A stretch of DNA of 64,000 nucleotides from Candidatus Bathyarchaeota archaeon (GTDB taxonomy: Archaea; Thermoproteota; Bathyarchaeia; 40CM-2-53-6; JALHTG01). Position 1 is the first letter of the stretch, and the number at the start of each line of letters is the position of its first letter. Of the stretch, positions 8,910-17,152 are shown one piece after another. Under the pieces are notes generated by a model. It made no database searches, was not told the origin of the DNA, and saw only the letters and a list, made by a program, of their open reading frames with translations. The stretch spans positions 115,784 to 179,783 of the forward strand of contig JALHTG010000019.1 of the NCBI GenBank assembly GCA_022865705.1, in the 5' to 3' direction. Position numbers and translations under genes: made by a program.

Positions 8910-9055
8910 GCGGGGGTACCCGAGACCCGTCTATCTCTAGAAGGGCGGGATTCAGGTCTAAGGGGCAGGGCCTCACGCTCCGGAATGGGCCGTGGGGTGC
9001 AAAGCTTAGGACCCTGTGGCAAAGGCCTTCGTGGGTTCGAATCCCACCCCCCGCA
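8910..9055 (+). tRNA. tRNA-Leu(UAG) with two introns
   Basis: The acceptor strands GCGGGGG (8910-8916) and CCCCCGC (9048-9054) pair fully, and A9055 is the discriminator. The T arm (GTGGG TTCGAAT CCCAC) and a class II variable arm (GGC-AAAG-GCC) are intact. The 146-base gene is too long. Removing 8928-8954 (27 bases, D loop) and 8972-9005 (34 bases, anticodon loop) leaves an 85-base molecule with D stem CCC/GGG, anticodon stem CAGGG/CCCTG and loop CTTAGGA, giving anticodon UAG. AGACC and GGTCT flank the D-loop intron and can pair. Exact splice points may shift by one base. CCA is not encoded. Confidence 0.85.
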
Positions 9056-9202
9056 CTTCTACTCCTCAGTAGCAACATGATTTCAATGTCATTTGATGAA
9101 ACCCAAGACTGTCAATTAGCCTCGATTGCGTGACGGACGATCCTCGCACTGATGCCTCGCTGCTATGAGGGTTACATCAGAGTTTGAATGGAATAGTCGC
9201 AC

Positions 9203-9432
9203 TCAGATTTCTTCCAGTAGCTTGAGAAACTGCTCTCTAGTGATCCCGCTATCTCTGATTATCTTGGACAGCATTCCTCTCCTAGGTCTTCTCCAAGATG
9301 CACCGGAACAACGGTCACTCTTCCATCGGAGTGTTTCATGATGACGTGACTGCCTCGTTGCCTGACGACTTCAAATCCTATCTTGCTAAGAAGCTTGATG
9401 ACTTTCTTGGCAGGTGTGGGTCTCAGGCTCAC
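9203..9432 (-). pseudogene. hicA: HicA-like mRNA interferase toxin, frameshifted
   Basis: A GTG start at 9432 overlaps the hicB stop as GTGA. The first frame reads a HicA domain: KKVIKLLSKIGFEVVRQRGS followed by the catalytic-type His in GSH, then a VVPVH strand. It runs into TAA at 9259-9261 after 57 codons. The expected C-terminal part (MLSKIIRDSGITREQFLKLL) continues in another frame to 9203. One missing base near 9270-9280 (GGAGAGGA where GGAAGAGGA would keep the frame) explains it. The toxin is therefore probably inactive, unless this is a sequence error. Confidence 0.7.
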
Positions 9433-9650
9433 TTGACCGGGACCTCTATGAACTGAACGCCGACGATCTCGATCTTTCCATCGGGTTTCGTCCCCTCAGT
9501 TTCCAAGTATAGCTCGATCGCCTCTTTGATCCTGCCTGTTATTTGGTCAAGCGTCTTGGCTTGAGTGTGACAACCCGGCAATTCTGGGACTGAGGCGATG
9601 TAGTATCCATCCTCATCCCTCTCAACCAGTACGCTGAACTTCATTTGCAT
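9429..9650 (-). CDS. hicB: HicB-like antitoxin
   Basis: This 73-residue protein has the partial RNase H-like fold of HicB/UPF0150: an N-terminal strand, then DGYYIASVPELPGCHT, then a helix with AIELYLE. It overlaps the start of the hicA remnant by the sequence GTGA, so the two are translationally coupled. It lacks a C-terminal DNA-binding extension and is of the short HicB type. It would neutralise HicA if the toxin were intact. Confidence 0.82.
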   Translation of the reverse strand: MQMKFSVLVERDEDGYYIASVPELPGCHTQAKTLDQITGRIKEAIELYLETEGTKPDGKIEIVGVQFIEVPVK

Positions 9651-10027
9651 CTCCTAGAATCCGAATGTTATAGCCACTATTAAAGCATCACAGGACGAAG
9701 GCCGGCTGAACGGTCGGTCGCCGTACTCATCGATCAAATGCTTGATCCAACATTGGCAACACTGAAACATATCCAGGCAAGATGCTTGGTCGTCTCAGAA
9801 TGTAAGAGCGAAGGGAAAAGCGCGATCCCGATCTGAGTTTGGAGACGCACCCCCGCACCAAGAGATACACACTACGACTAGCACTCAAGATATGCACAGC
9901 AGGAACAGCGGCCGCCATACAGCTGAGAATGAACCGCTCTGGCTTTCCTTGAGCAACCTTAAATCGCTCCTGAATCCAACCGCTTTGACCGAAAACATAG
10001 AGAGACGGTAACAAGTAGGCGCAGATC
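9651..10027. other. Intergenic region upstream of the double permease
   Basis: No supported gene. A 110-codon open frame on the minus strand overlaps the permease start and has no recognisable domain. A possible TATA element (CTTAAAT near 9958) lies about 65 bases before the permease start. Confidence 0.35.
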
Positions 10028-11704
10028 GTGAGAAGAGAAAGGCAGGCAGCGATCTTCATTGCTGGGTTGCTTGCAATTGTTGCAGCATATTGGCTGGTAA
10101 TGAGATTCGTTCAGAACCCTGAGGTTTCGTCTCTGCCCTACTACACGTTCAGAACTCTTCTGAGAATAACGCTAACTCTGGGAATTTCTATAGTCTGGGG
10201 CGTCCCCTTCGGAATACTGGCCTCAACGAACAAGACCGCCTCGATGATCCTCGTACCTTTCATCGACTTGTTACAGTCAGTTCCGATTCTCGGCTATTTT
10301 CCTGTCATAATACTGTTCTTCGTATCGCTTTTTCATGGAAGTGAAATCGGAATTGAGCTGTCCGCAATATTGCTACTTTTCACTTCTATGGCCTGGGCTA
10401 TATTCTTCGGGGTCGTGGGCGCCGTCAAAGGAATTCCCGTCAACATAATTGAAGCTGCGCAGGGATTCGGAGTGACCGGCATCAATTACATACGCCACGT
10501 GCTTCTTCCTGCAATTGGGCCCTCTCTGATCTCTGGAGCCACGCTGGCATGGTGCGACGGATGGTTCTTCATGATAGCGGCAGAGTACGTAGTCTATTTG
10601 GGCGCAACCTATTCCGTGCCCGGCCTTGGGTCCTATTTGGCGAAGGCCGCCTATGTCTACAACGATCTGAATCTTTCCCTCATCCTACTAGTTCTAATCA
10701 CTGCAATAGTTCTCTACATTAACTTCCTGACTTGGCATCCACTTATGGAGAGAGTTGCCACTGGTACCTACAAACCTGTTGTCAGAGTAGGTCTCTCTGG
10801 GCTTGGAAAACTTGGAATAATTGGACCGAGGTGGCTGCGAATAGGAGACCGATTTCACAGACCGAAGTCAATCATTCTAGCCTCTAAGTGGCTGAAAAAG
10901 TACACGCGCCTAGAGAAAGCGATCGCATTGGCTATGTCATTGGGCGGGGTCTTCGCAATGATATACTTCGCTCTCGGGCAGATTCCCAGCCCAGAAGCGT
11001 TTCGTGAGGCTTTCTCAGATCCAGAACTCCTCAATCTTCCCATCTACATTGTCTTGACCATGGGAAGGCTTGCAATTGCATACACCATCTCTCTGGGCAT
11101 TGCGTTGGGGATGGGCGTTTTGGCTGCGGAACACAAGAGGTTCGCGGCAGTCTTCTATCCGATATACGATATTGGACAGGCAGTTCCGATTTTGGCACTA
11201 TTCCCCATATTTTTCGTCTATTTCAGTCGGATATTCGGAGGGAGGATTGGCTTAGAGATGACCGCAATCCTCGTTCTGGTCCTAGACATGATATGGTACA
11301 TGTTTCTGAACGTTGTTGGAGCTGTGAAGAGTATCCCAGGTGAGATAAAGGAAGTTGGTCGTCTTCTTGGATTCAAGGGTATAGGACGCATCGTACACAT
11401 GGTCATCCCGGCAATTCTCCCGGCAATTGTCACAGGAAGTATTCTATCCTGGGGCACAGGGTGGAACACCATAATATTCGCTGAATACATGCCGTATGGA
11501 ATGGATATGTTCGGAGGGCTCCCTCTCGAGCTTCCTGGTCTTGGATCATATCTGGACAAGACTGGCTACTTGCCCCCTCCAAAAGGCAATCCTATTCGAC
11601 TCTTCTTCCTACTGGGTATCGTTGCCTCCATCGTTCTTTCGATGGAGGGTCTGGTGTGGAGAAGATTACTGAAGAGATTCGAGAAATATCGAGTCGAGGT
11701 CTGA
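10028..11704 (+). CDS. Fused double ABC permease (nitrate/sulfonate/taurine type)
   Basis: The 558-residue protein consists of two BPD_transp_1 permease domains in tandem. Each has a multi-helix bundle and an EAA-type loop (GVVGAVKGIP...AAQGFGV in the first, NVVGAVKSIP...GRLLGF in the second). The organisation is like two SsuC/NrtB subunits joined head to tail by a polar linker around residues 250-290. It starts with GTG and is followed 3 bases later by its ATPase. No periplasmic binding protein gene lies nearby, so the substrate is open and the binding protein must be encoded elsewhere. Confidence 0.87.
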   Translation: MRRERQAAIFIAGLLAIVAAYWLVMRFVQNPEVSSLPYYTFRTLLRITLTLGISIVWGVPFGILASTNKTASMILVPFIDLLQSVPILGYFPVIILFFVSLFHGSEIGIELSAILLLFTSMAWAIFFGVVGAVKGIPVNIIEAAQGFGVTGINYIRHVLLPAIGPSLISGATLAWCDGWFFMIAAEYVVYLGATYSVPGLGSYLAKAAYVYNDLNLSLILLVLITAIVLYINFLTWHPLMERVATGTYKPVVRVGLSGLGKLGIIGPRWLRIGDRFHRPKSIILASKWLKKYTRLEKAIALAMSLGGVFAMIYFALGQIPSPEAFREAFSDPELLNLPIYIVLTMGRLAIAYTISLGIALGMGVLAAEHKRFAAVFYPIYDIGQAVPILALFPIFFVYFSRIFGGRIGLEMTAILVLVLDMIWYMFLNVVGAVKSIPGEIKEVGRLLGFKGIGRIVHMVIPAILPAIVTGSILSWGTGWNTIIFAEYMPYGMDMFGGLPLELPGLGSYLDKTGYLPPPKGNPIRLFFLLGIVASIVLSMEGLVWRRLLKRFEKYRVEV

Positions 11705-11707
11705 CTC

Positions 11708-12472
11708 TTGACTGTACTTGACATAGAACATGTAACAAAGACGTTTCAATTCGAACAAACTAGAATCCGCGTCTTGGAGGATGTCAGCTTCTCTGTCAAA
11801 GAAGATGAGTTCCTATGCATAGTTGGCCCGTCCGGATGCGGTAAGTCCACACTTCTAAGAATAATTGCAGGTCTAGAGCACGCTGATTCAGGCGAAGTTC
11901 TCTTCCACGGCCAACCACAAAGATCTCCAACACCGAAGATCACCATGATATTCCAACTCTTTGGTTTACTTCCATGGAAGACTGCGTTCCAGAACGTGGA
12001 GGTCGCGCTGGAGGTACTCGGAGTCAGGAAGGAAACAAGATTGGAAATAGCTAGGTCTCATCTCAAGATGGTCGGCCTGGAAGGTTTCGAGAACACCTAC
12101 CCTCACGATCTTTCAGGCGGAATGAAGCAAAGGGTGGGAATTGCAAGAGCATTGGCTCTACAGCCCGAGGTTCTCCTCATGGATGAACCTTTCTCTTCAT
12201 TGGACGAGCTGACAGCAAAGAATCTCCGCTCCTTGGTGATGGATCTCAGAAGGAAGTCCTCGCTTTCAACAAACACTTTCATCATGGTCAGTCACAATGT
12301 TGAGGAGGCCGTATTCATGGCCGATCGAGTAATCGTGATGTCACCCAGGCCTGGAAAAGTCGTTGAAGAAGTCAATGTAGATATTCCTAGACCCAGAATG
12401 AGTTACCTAAGAGATCCAATCTATTTCAAGTACGTTGACCAGGCTGTTGGCATTTTGGAAAGAACGAAGTAG
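11708..12472 (+). CDS. ABC transporter ATPase (SsuB/NrtD/TauB-like)
   Basis: The 254-residue ATPase has Walker A GPSGCGKST near residue 40, signature LSGGMKQR, Walker B VLLMDEPFSSLDE and the switch region VSHNVEEA. Met-Lys in the signature and the C-terminal VDIPRPR stretch are typical of the nitrate/sulfonate/taurine family. It starts with TTG 3 bases after the double-permease stop, so both are on one transcript. A strong hairpin follows the stop. Confidence 0.9.
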   Translation: MTVLDIEHVTKTFQFEQTRIRVLEDVSFSVKEDEFLCIVGPSGCGKSTLLRIIAGLEHADSGEVLFHGQPQRSPTPKITMIFQLFGLLPWKTAFQNVEVALEVLGVRKETRLEIARSHLKMVGLEGFENTYPHDLSGGMKQRVGIARALALQPEVLLMDEPFSSLDELTAKNLRSLVMDLRRKSSLSTNTFIMVSHNVEEAVFMADRVIVMSPRPGKVVEEVNVDIPRPRMSYLRDPIYFKYVDQAVGILERTK

Positions 12473-12776
12473 ATTCTCATGAACATGTGGCGCGACATAC
12501 CTGCAGGAGACAATCCTCCTGAAATAGTCGCGCGTGCATTCAGTTCGCCAAGTTGAGTTTCTTGTTGCTTTATCAACCAGCCTCGATATGATACATAAGC
12601 GCGGAAGAAGACTTGGCTGGACTAGAGCAAAGCCGCTGGGATACGTGTCGCAAATGGTAGAGCCGTTATCAATGTGCTTGGTGATGGTCCAGCAGTGTCC
12701 CGCTATCCAAACGCGTGCGACATCATGCAAAAACAGAGAATAGACCTTTGGACACAGATGAAGCTGGTCAGCCATA
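12473..12776. other. Intergenic region with hairpin, no supported gene
   Basis: Besides the nested hairpin at 12490-12533 I see only short open frames without a recognisable domain. The region probably holds the promoter and leader of the ECF S-component gene. I could not match the leader to a known riboswitch. Confidence 0.4.
12490..12533. repeat. Nested inverted repeat after the ABC operon
   Basis: GCGCGAC (12490-12496) pairs with GTCGCGC (12527-12533), and inside it CAGGAG (12504-12509) pairs with CTCCTG (12516-12521) around a 6-base loop. It lies 18 bases after the ATPase stop and could stabilise the 3' end of the mRNA or form a small RNA. It lacks the T-rich tail of a simple terminator. 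Confidence 0.6.
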
Positions 12777-13277
12777 ATGAGCAAGCCCGCTAAAACGAGA
12801 TTCGTTGCTTTTGTTGCGGCGATGAGCGCACTTTCAAACGCCCTTGGGCTATTAGTTATCCCAACAGGTTTCGTAACACTTCACCTCGCACAGTTGCCGG
12901 TCGTATTTTCCGGGTTGGCCGCCGGATCTGTGGCAGGTGGATTAGTGGGTTTCTTCGGTACATTCGTGATGGCTTTCACATTGGCCAGACCAAATCCCTA
13001 CGTAATCGGCGGGAATGCGATCTTGGGTTTTTTGACGGGGGTCTTTTACCTTAGAATAAAGGGGATGTCAAATAGGTTGATTCTTCCACATATGATCTCT
13101 GTAGCTCTTGCATATGTGGTTCAGATTCCCTACGTCTATGTGACTGACGTCTATCTTATGGGAATGCCTAACTTGGTGGTCGTAGGTATCCTTAGTGTAC
13201 TTTTCATCGAGGACCTGATAAGCGCGCTGATATCACATGTGATTCTTTACCGAGTTGATGTTCACGCGCTACTCTAA
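12777..13277 (+). CDS. ECF transporter S component (substrate-binding membrane subunit)
   Basis: The 166-residue hydrophobic protein has about five to six membrane helices and the general look of vitamin-uptake S components: an N-terminal TRFVAFVAAMSAL helix, a glycine-rich GLVGFFGTFVM helix and a GNAILGFLTGVFYLR segment. S components bind a vitamin or metal and work with a shared EcfT/EcfA module, which is not in the window. The bound substrate is not predictable from what I see. Confidence 0.7.
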   Translation: MSKPAKTRFVAFVAAMSALSNALGLLVIPTGFVTLHLAQLPVVFSGLAAGSVAGGLVGFFGTFVMAFTLARPNPYVIGGNAILGFLTGVFYLRIKGMSNRLILPHMISVALAYVVQIPYVYVTDVYLMGMPNLVVVGILSVLFIEDLISALISHVILYRVDVHALL

Positions 13278-13394
13278 TGCGCGTCTTGACTAGTGCCTTG
13301 ACCGTAATCTCAACGTAGATGATTCGTTACTTCTAGTCTGCGGCAACAATCTTACATACCAGGCCTTAACAGAACTAGTTGTAAAACTCAAAGG

Positions 13395-13880
13395 GTGTGT
13401 CCATTGTCTTATTACTATCTGCCCCGCCCTTCAATCAAAGTAGAAATCCTCCCACCAAAGCAGGAGTTCTCTTACCAACCTCCCCCAGAGGAGGTCTTGG
13501 TTGAACAACCACCAGAACTCTACTATCTTCCTCCACAAGAGGTTCACTACGTTGAGTCGCCACCACAGCGTTACGTGTATCAGCCTCCTCCACAGGAGTT
13601 CTACCTTCAGCCTCCCCCTCAGGCCTACTACTACCAACCACCTGCGCAACCTGTCCCCTACCAATCCCTCCCCTCCCAAACGTCATATGCCATAACACCA
13701 CTCGATCCGTACCAGGTCTACAATGAACCCTATCCATCCGCATACTATCCATATCAGCCCCTCTCAGTTTCACAAGTCTTCTCACCGGATCTTCGATTCC
13801 CTCCCGCCCCATACACAGTACGAACTGTTCCTTCATCGACCAGAATCTACAACCCACGAGAACTACCCATCAAGAGATAG
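13395..13880 (+). CDS. Pro/Tyr/Gln-rich low-complexity protein
   Basis: A 161-residue frame starting with GTG. Nearly the whole length is built of short repeats of the type YQPPPQEF / LQPPPQAYYY / PPQEVHYV, dominated by Pro, Tyr, Gln and Glu. There are almost no hydrophobic aliphatic runs, no membrane segment and no cleavable signal. The protein is surely disordered. A conserved-looking start (CPLSYYYL) and basic end (RELPIKR) flank the repeats. Similar compositions occur in adhesive, cell-envelope or condensate-forming proteins, but no function can be assigned. The opposite strand is also open because of the base composition, so coding is likely but not certain. Confidence 0.55.
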   Translation: MCPLSYYYLPRPSIKVEILPPKQEFSYQPPPEEVLVEQPPELYYLPPQEVHYVESPPQRYVYQPPPQEFYLQPPPQAYYYQPPAQPVPYQSLPSQTSYAITPLDPYQVYNEPYPSAYYPYQPLSVSQVFSPDLRFPPAPYTVRTVPSSTRIYNPRELPIKR

Positions 13881-14045
13881 ATAGCCCATCCAGCTGAGCA
13901 CTGATTAGACGCGAACAGTAAACTCAGCGAGCACTGGGCGAGCTAGTCGAAGGGCTCGAAATCACGAAGATCTCGTTGCAGCAATACTTATCAAGGGATA
14001 AGAGTGAGCAGTCAAATCACGCTACTTCGCGAGATCGAAATGTAA

Positions 14046-15146
14046 ATGCCAATATTCTCAGATAGATGCAGAAAAGCTCAAACAAGAATGCACGAAACAG
14101 GGATCGATTACCTATTCGTTTCCGTCGGATCGGACATGTTCTACCTTACTGGATACTCAAAGAAGCCTAGTGAACGCTTGACTCTTTTTGTCTTGCCGAA
14201 GAACGGGGACCAGAGCATGGTGACGGCGAAATTTGAAGCTGCAAGATTGGCTAATGTAGATCAATTCTATACGGTGCGTACTTGGGATGACGCGGAAGAC
14301 CCCATGACGATCCTTCGCACACTAGTGAATCCAGACAAGAAGGCCACAATTGGAATCGACGACCAGATCTGGGGAATATTCGTCTTGAGAATGCAGAGTA
14401 CCTTGCCCGAAGCAAGATTCGTGTCCGCGGGGCCCGTCCTTTCACAATTGCGCATAATCAAAGACTCCCACGAGATCAGCAGACTACGAGAGATGGGAAG
14501 AAAGATGGACAAAGTCTACGAAAAGGTCGTCAAACTCCACTTTACAGGTTCCACAGAATTAGATCTCGCAGAACAGATTCAGGAAATCGTGAAGGATCAA
14601 GGACTGAAGCCGGAATATCATGCTGGGATTGCAGGTGGGCCGAACGGAGCTTCACCTCACCACTCTACTTCCGACAGAGTAATGGAAAAGAGCGATGGCG
14701 TCTGGATGGAGCTGGGCTGCGGAGGTCATGTGGACGGCTATTGGGCAGACAAAACCCGTTCTGTACAAGTGGCACCTAGTACCGACACGTTCAGGAAGAC
14801 CTACGAGATTGTGAGGGAAGCACAGCAGAGTGCCTTTGAGGCTATCCGTCCAGGTGTAACATGCGAAAGCATTGATGCAGTGGGAAGAAAGATCATAACA
14901 GAAGCTGGGTATGGTGAGTATTTCTCCCATCGCCTAGGACACGGCTTGGGCTTAGATATACATGAGCCACCGTACATAGTGCAAGGCAACACTATGCGTC
15001 TTCAGGAAGGCATGGTCTTCAGCGATGAACCTGGGATCTACCTTCCGGGAGAGTTCGGTATAAGAATCGAAGACATTGTCGCGGTAACAAAGGACGGGGC
15101 CGAGAGGCTCTACGATTCAACCCATGAATTGATTGTAGTCAAATGA
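14046..15146 (+). CDS. M24 family metallopeptidase (Xaa-Pro dipeptidase-like)
   Basis: The 366-residue protein has a creatinase-type N-terminal domain (1-125) and a pita-bread catalytic domain. Metal-ligand regions are GYWADKTRSV (Asp), HRLGHGLGLDIHEPP (His), DEPGIYLPG (Glu) and GIRIEDIV (Glu). The position that normally gives the first Asp ligand reads MELGCGG, so it is Glu. The family cleaves Xaa-Pro dipeptides in the cytoplasm. The gene converges with the HAD gene, and their 3' ends overlap by 8 bases. Confidence 0.87.
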   Translation: MPIFSDRCRKAQTRMHETGIDYLFVSVGSDMFYLTGYSKKPSERLTLFVLPKNGDQSMVTAKFEAARLANVDQFYTVRTWDDAEDPMTILRTLVNPDKKATIGIDDQIWGIFVLRMQSTLPEARFVSAGPVLSQLRIIKDSHEISRLREMGRKMDKVYEKVVKLHFTGSTELDLAEQIQEIVKDQGLKPEYHAGIAGGPNGASPHHSTSDRVMEKSDGVWMELGCGGHVDGYWADKTRSVQVAPSTDTFRKTYEIVREAQQSAFEAIRPGVTCESIDAVGRKIITEAGYGEYFSHRLGHGLGLDIHEPPYIVQGNTMRLQEGMVFSDEPGIYLPGEFGIRIEDIVAVTKDGAERLYDSTHELIVVK

Positions 15147-15954
15147 TGCGCAGATCAATGAATTGTAGTGCTTCCTTGAGAGAACTGATTCGGCCGTCGG
15201 GTTTGATCTCAGAATCTTCTATTGATCTCGTGGCTCTGCTGAGTGCAAATAGAGAGCCCGGCTGTCTTCTGAATGCCTCAGGAACCTCATGTTCAAACAA
15301 CAATGCTCGCATACCTGCCTGTTTGGCTCCCCAGACATCGCGTTCAGGGTCATCTCCTATGTGAACGATGTTCCCAGTTTCGACTCCAAGCTTCTCGGCT
15401 ACCGCTTTGAAGATTCGCCGATCAGGCTTGAGCCATCCCACTTCATCAGAGAAAACAGTTGCATCAAAGAACTTGAGGACTCCAAGATCGATAAGGAGCT
15501 TGCGAAGGGTTCTGCCGGGGCTGCGACCAGTATTACTAATTAACCCTATTTTATGGGCGCGTTTCCGCATCTCTTCTAGTGTCGAAACCGCATCATGGTT
15601 CAAGACAGGGGGAACAGAGAGAACCGGGGTAACATATGCTTCTTGAAGTTCCTCGATTACTTTCGGCTCTTCTGATAAGGCAACGGTGTTTCTGGAAGCA
15701 ATATTCACAATGTAGCGAATTTGTTCAACCGTAGGTATGTCTTGGTTACGCTTCCAGAAGGATTGAAACCAACCGACACTTTCATCGTACCCTCTTAGCA
15801 GCCCCTCAAGAGGAAGTTCTATGCCAGAACGCGATAGCGTGCGCTGGAGCTCTTCGCATCTCTCTTTGCGCCGAAGGAGATCCTTCTTAGGGTCATCTAT
15901 GATGATTGTTTCCCACAGATCAAAGGTTACGCAGATAGGAGATGTTGATCTCAT
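15139..15954 (-). CDS. HAD superfamily hydrolase
   Basis: The 271-residue HAD protein has motif I TFDLWETI, a helical cap (about residues 20-110), motif II ISNTGRS, motif III KPDRRIF and motif IV HIGDDPERDVWGAK. The second Asp of the usual DxD motif I is replaced by Trp (D-L-W), as in some subfamily IA members, so it may not be an ordinary phosphatase. The 3' end overlaps the M24 peptidase gene on the other strand. Confidence 0.85.
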   Translation of the reverse strand: MRSTSPICVTFDLWETIIIDDPKKDLLRRKERCEELQRTLSRSGIELPLEGLLRGYDESVGWFQSFWKRNQDIPTVEQIRYIVNIASRNTVALSEEPKVIEELQEAYVTPVLSVPPVLNHDAVSTLEEMRKRAHKIGLISNTGRSPGRTLRKLLIDLGVLKFFDATVFSDEVGWLKPDRRIFKAVAEKLGVETGNIVHIGDDPERDVWGAKQAGMRALLFEHEVPEAFRRQPGSLFALSRATRSIEDSEIKPDGRISSLKEALQFIDLRII

Positions 15955-16124
15955 TTCCTACAGCTTCCTCGTTTCCGGTTCGGCGATTGACTCGCATCGC
16001 AATGTTCGATGTCTCCAGCTTCCAATGGCCGTTGAAGAAATAAGAGTCACCACAGGGCATAATGGTCTACCTAGGACAACAAGTACCATAGGCGTTCTAG
16101 ACGAAGATTACCGTGAAAAAGTGA

Positions 16125-17057
16125 GTGGACGAAGTGGATACGTGGCACAAGATTGTTTTTGGCAACTGCAGAGACATGCATGAGATTCCATCCAACTCGA
16201 TTCACTTGATGGTGACTTCTCCGCCTTACTATAATGCTCCATTTGATTATCCAGGTTTCTTCAAGGATTACGAACAGTTCCTGCAGTTGATTGGAGACTT
16301 CTCAAGGGAACTGTCCAGAGTTCTGGCTCCAGGAAGAATCGCAGCGTATGTGACAGATGACATGCTCGTCGAAGGAAAGAAGTATCCTGTTGTCGCTGAC
16401 GTTACGAGGATCATGATTGAGAACGGTTTCAGATATCGTGACAAAATAGTGTGGGTGAAACCAAAAGGTTACAGTAGAATCAGCAGAAGAAGTGGCGTTG
16501 TTCTACAGAACCCGTATCCAATGTACTTCTACCCGGACAATATACAGGAGAGCATCCTGATCTTTCAAAAGGGGACGTTCGACTACGGATACGCTCGGAA
16601 ACTAGATCGCAAAATAAGGGTCGATTCAAGAATAGATACAAAGGAATACAATGAACATGAATGGTATCTCACAGTATGGAGAATAACGAACGTTCTGCCA
16701 CTGCCACGGAGACCTGAGATAGGAATAGCCGCCTTTCCTGACGAAATTCCTCGAAGATTGATCAAGCTCTTCTCCTATGTTGGCGAAACAGTGCTCGACC
16801 CATTCCTCGGATCTGGCACAACTATGAAGGTGGCAAAGGAGCTGGGCAGAAACTGTTGGGGCTACGAAATTGATCTAGAACTCAGACCCGTTATCCTCAA
16901 GAAAATCGGCTACAAACAGCCAGCATCTAGCAAGGCCGAGTCAGTTGAAATTGTCAGGAGAAATGACGCGGGCAGATTTCGAAGCTCCCTGCAAAAGAGA
17001 GTAAGCAGCAAGAAGTCTGTAACGAAAGGTAGGCTCGGATTTCATCAACCGAATTAG
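16125..17057 (+). CDS. DNA (cytosine-N4 type) methyltransferase, orphan
   Basis: A 310-residue class-beta amino-methyltransferase: the catalytic motif TSPPYYN comes first (about residue 31), and the SAM-binding motif DPFLGSGTT follows near residue 226. SPPY is the form usually found in N4-cytosine enzymes. The C-terminal 45 residues are basic and probably disordered. No restriction endonuclease gene is adjacent, so it looks like an orphan methyltransferase for regulation or protection. The GTG at 16125 is the likely start. Confidence 0.87.
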   Translation: MDEVDTWHKIVFGNCRDMHEIPSNSIHLMVTSPPYYNAPFDYPGFFKDYEQFLQLIGDFSRELSRVLAPGRIAAYVTDDMLVEGKKYPVVADVTRIMIENGFRYRDKIVWVKPKGYSRISRRSGVVLQNPYPMYFYPDNIQESILIFQKGTFDYGYARKLDRKIRVDSRIDTKEYNEHEWYLTVWRITNVLPLPRRPEIGIAAFPDEIPRRLIKLFSYVGETVLDPFLGSGTTMKVAKELGRNCWGYEIDLELRPVILKKIGYKQPASSKAESVEIVRRNDAGRFRSSLQKRVSSKKSVTKGRLGFHQPN

Positions 17058-17152
17058 GAGGCAGAACAATTGGAACAACAGTAGGAGTCGAAATGGGGCA
17101 GATCTGCCCCTATCCAAGAGAGCTTGTATAGGCCTTTCTTCTTCTAGCTTGT

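Noticed and set aside
9727-10059. A 110-codon minus-strand frame upstream of the double permease
   Set aside because: It overlaps the permease start, has no recognisable domain and no promoter signal, so I treat it as chance.
12473-12776. A riboswitch upstream of the S component
   Set aside because: A hairpin is present, but no known riboswitch core motif could be recognised.
13435-13857. Long open frames on the minus strand of the Pro-rich gene
   Set aside because: They arise from the repeat composition of the plus-strand gene and show no domain.
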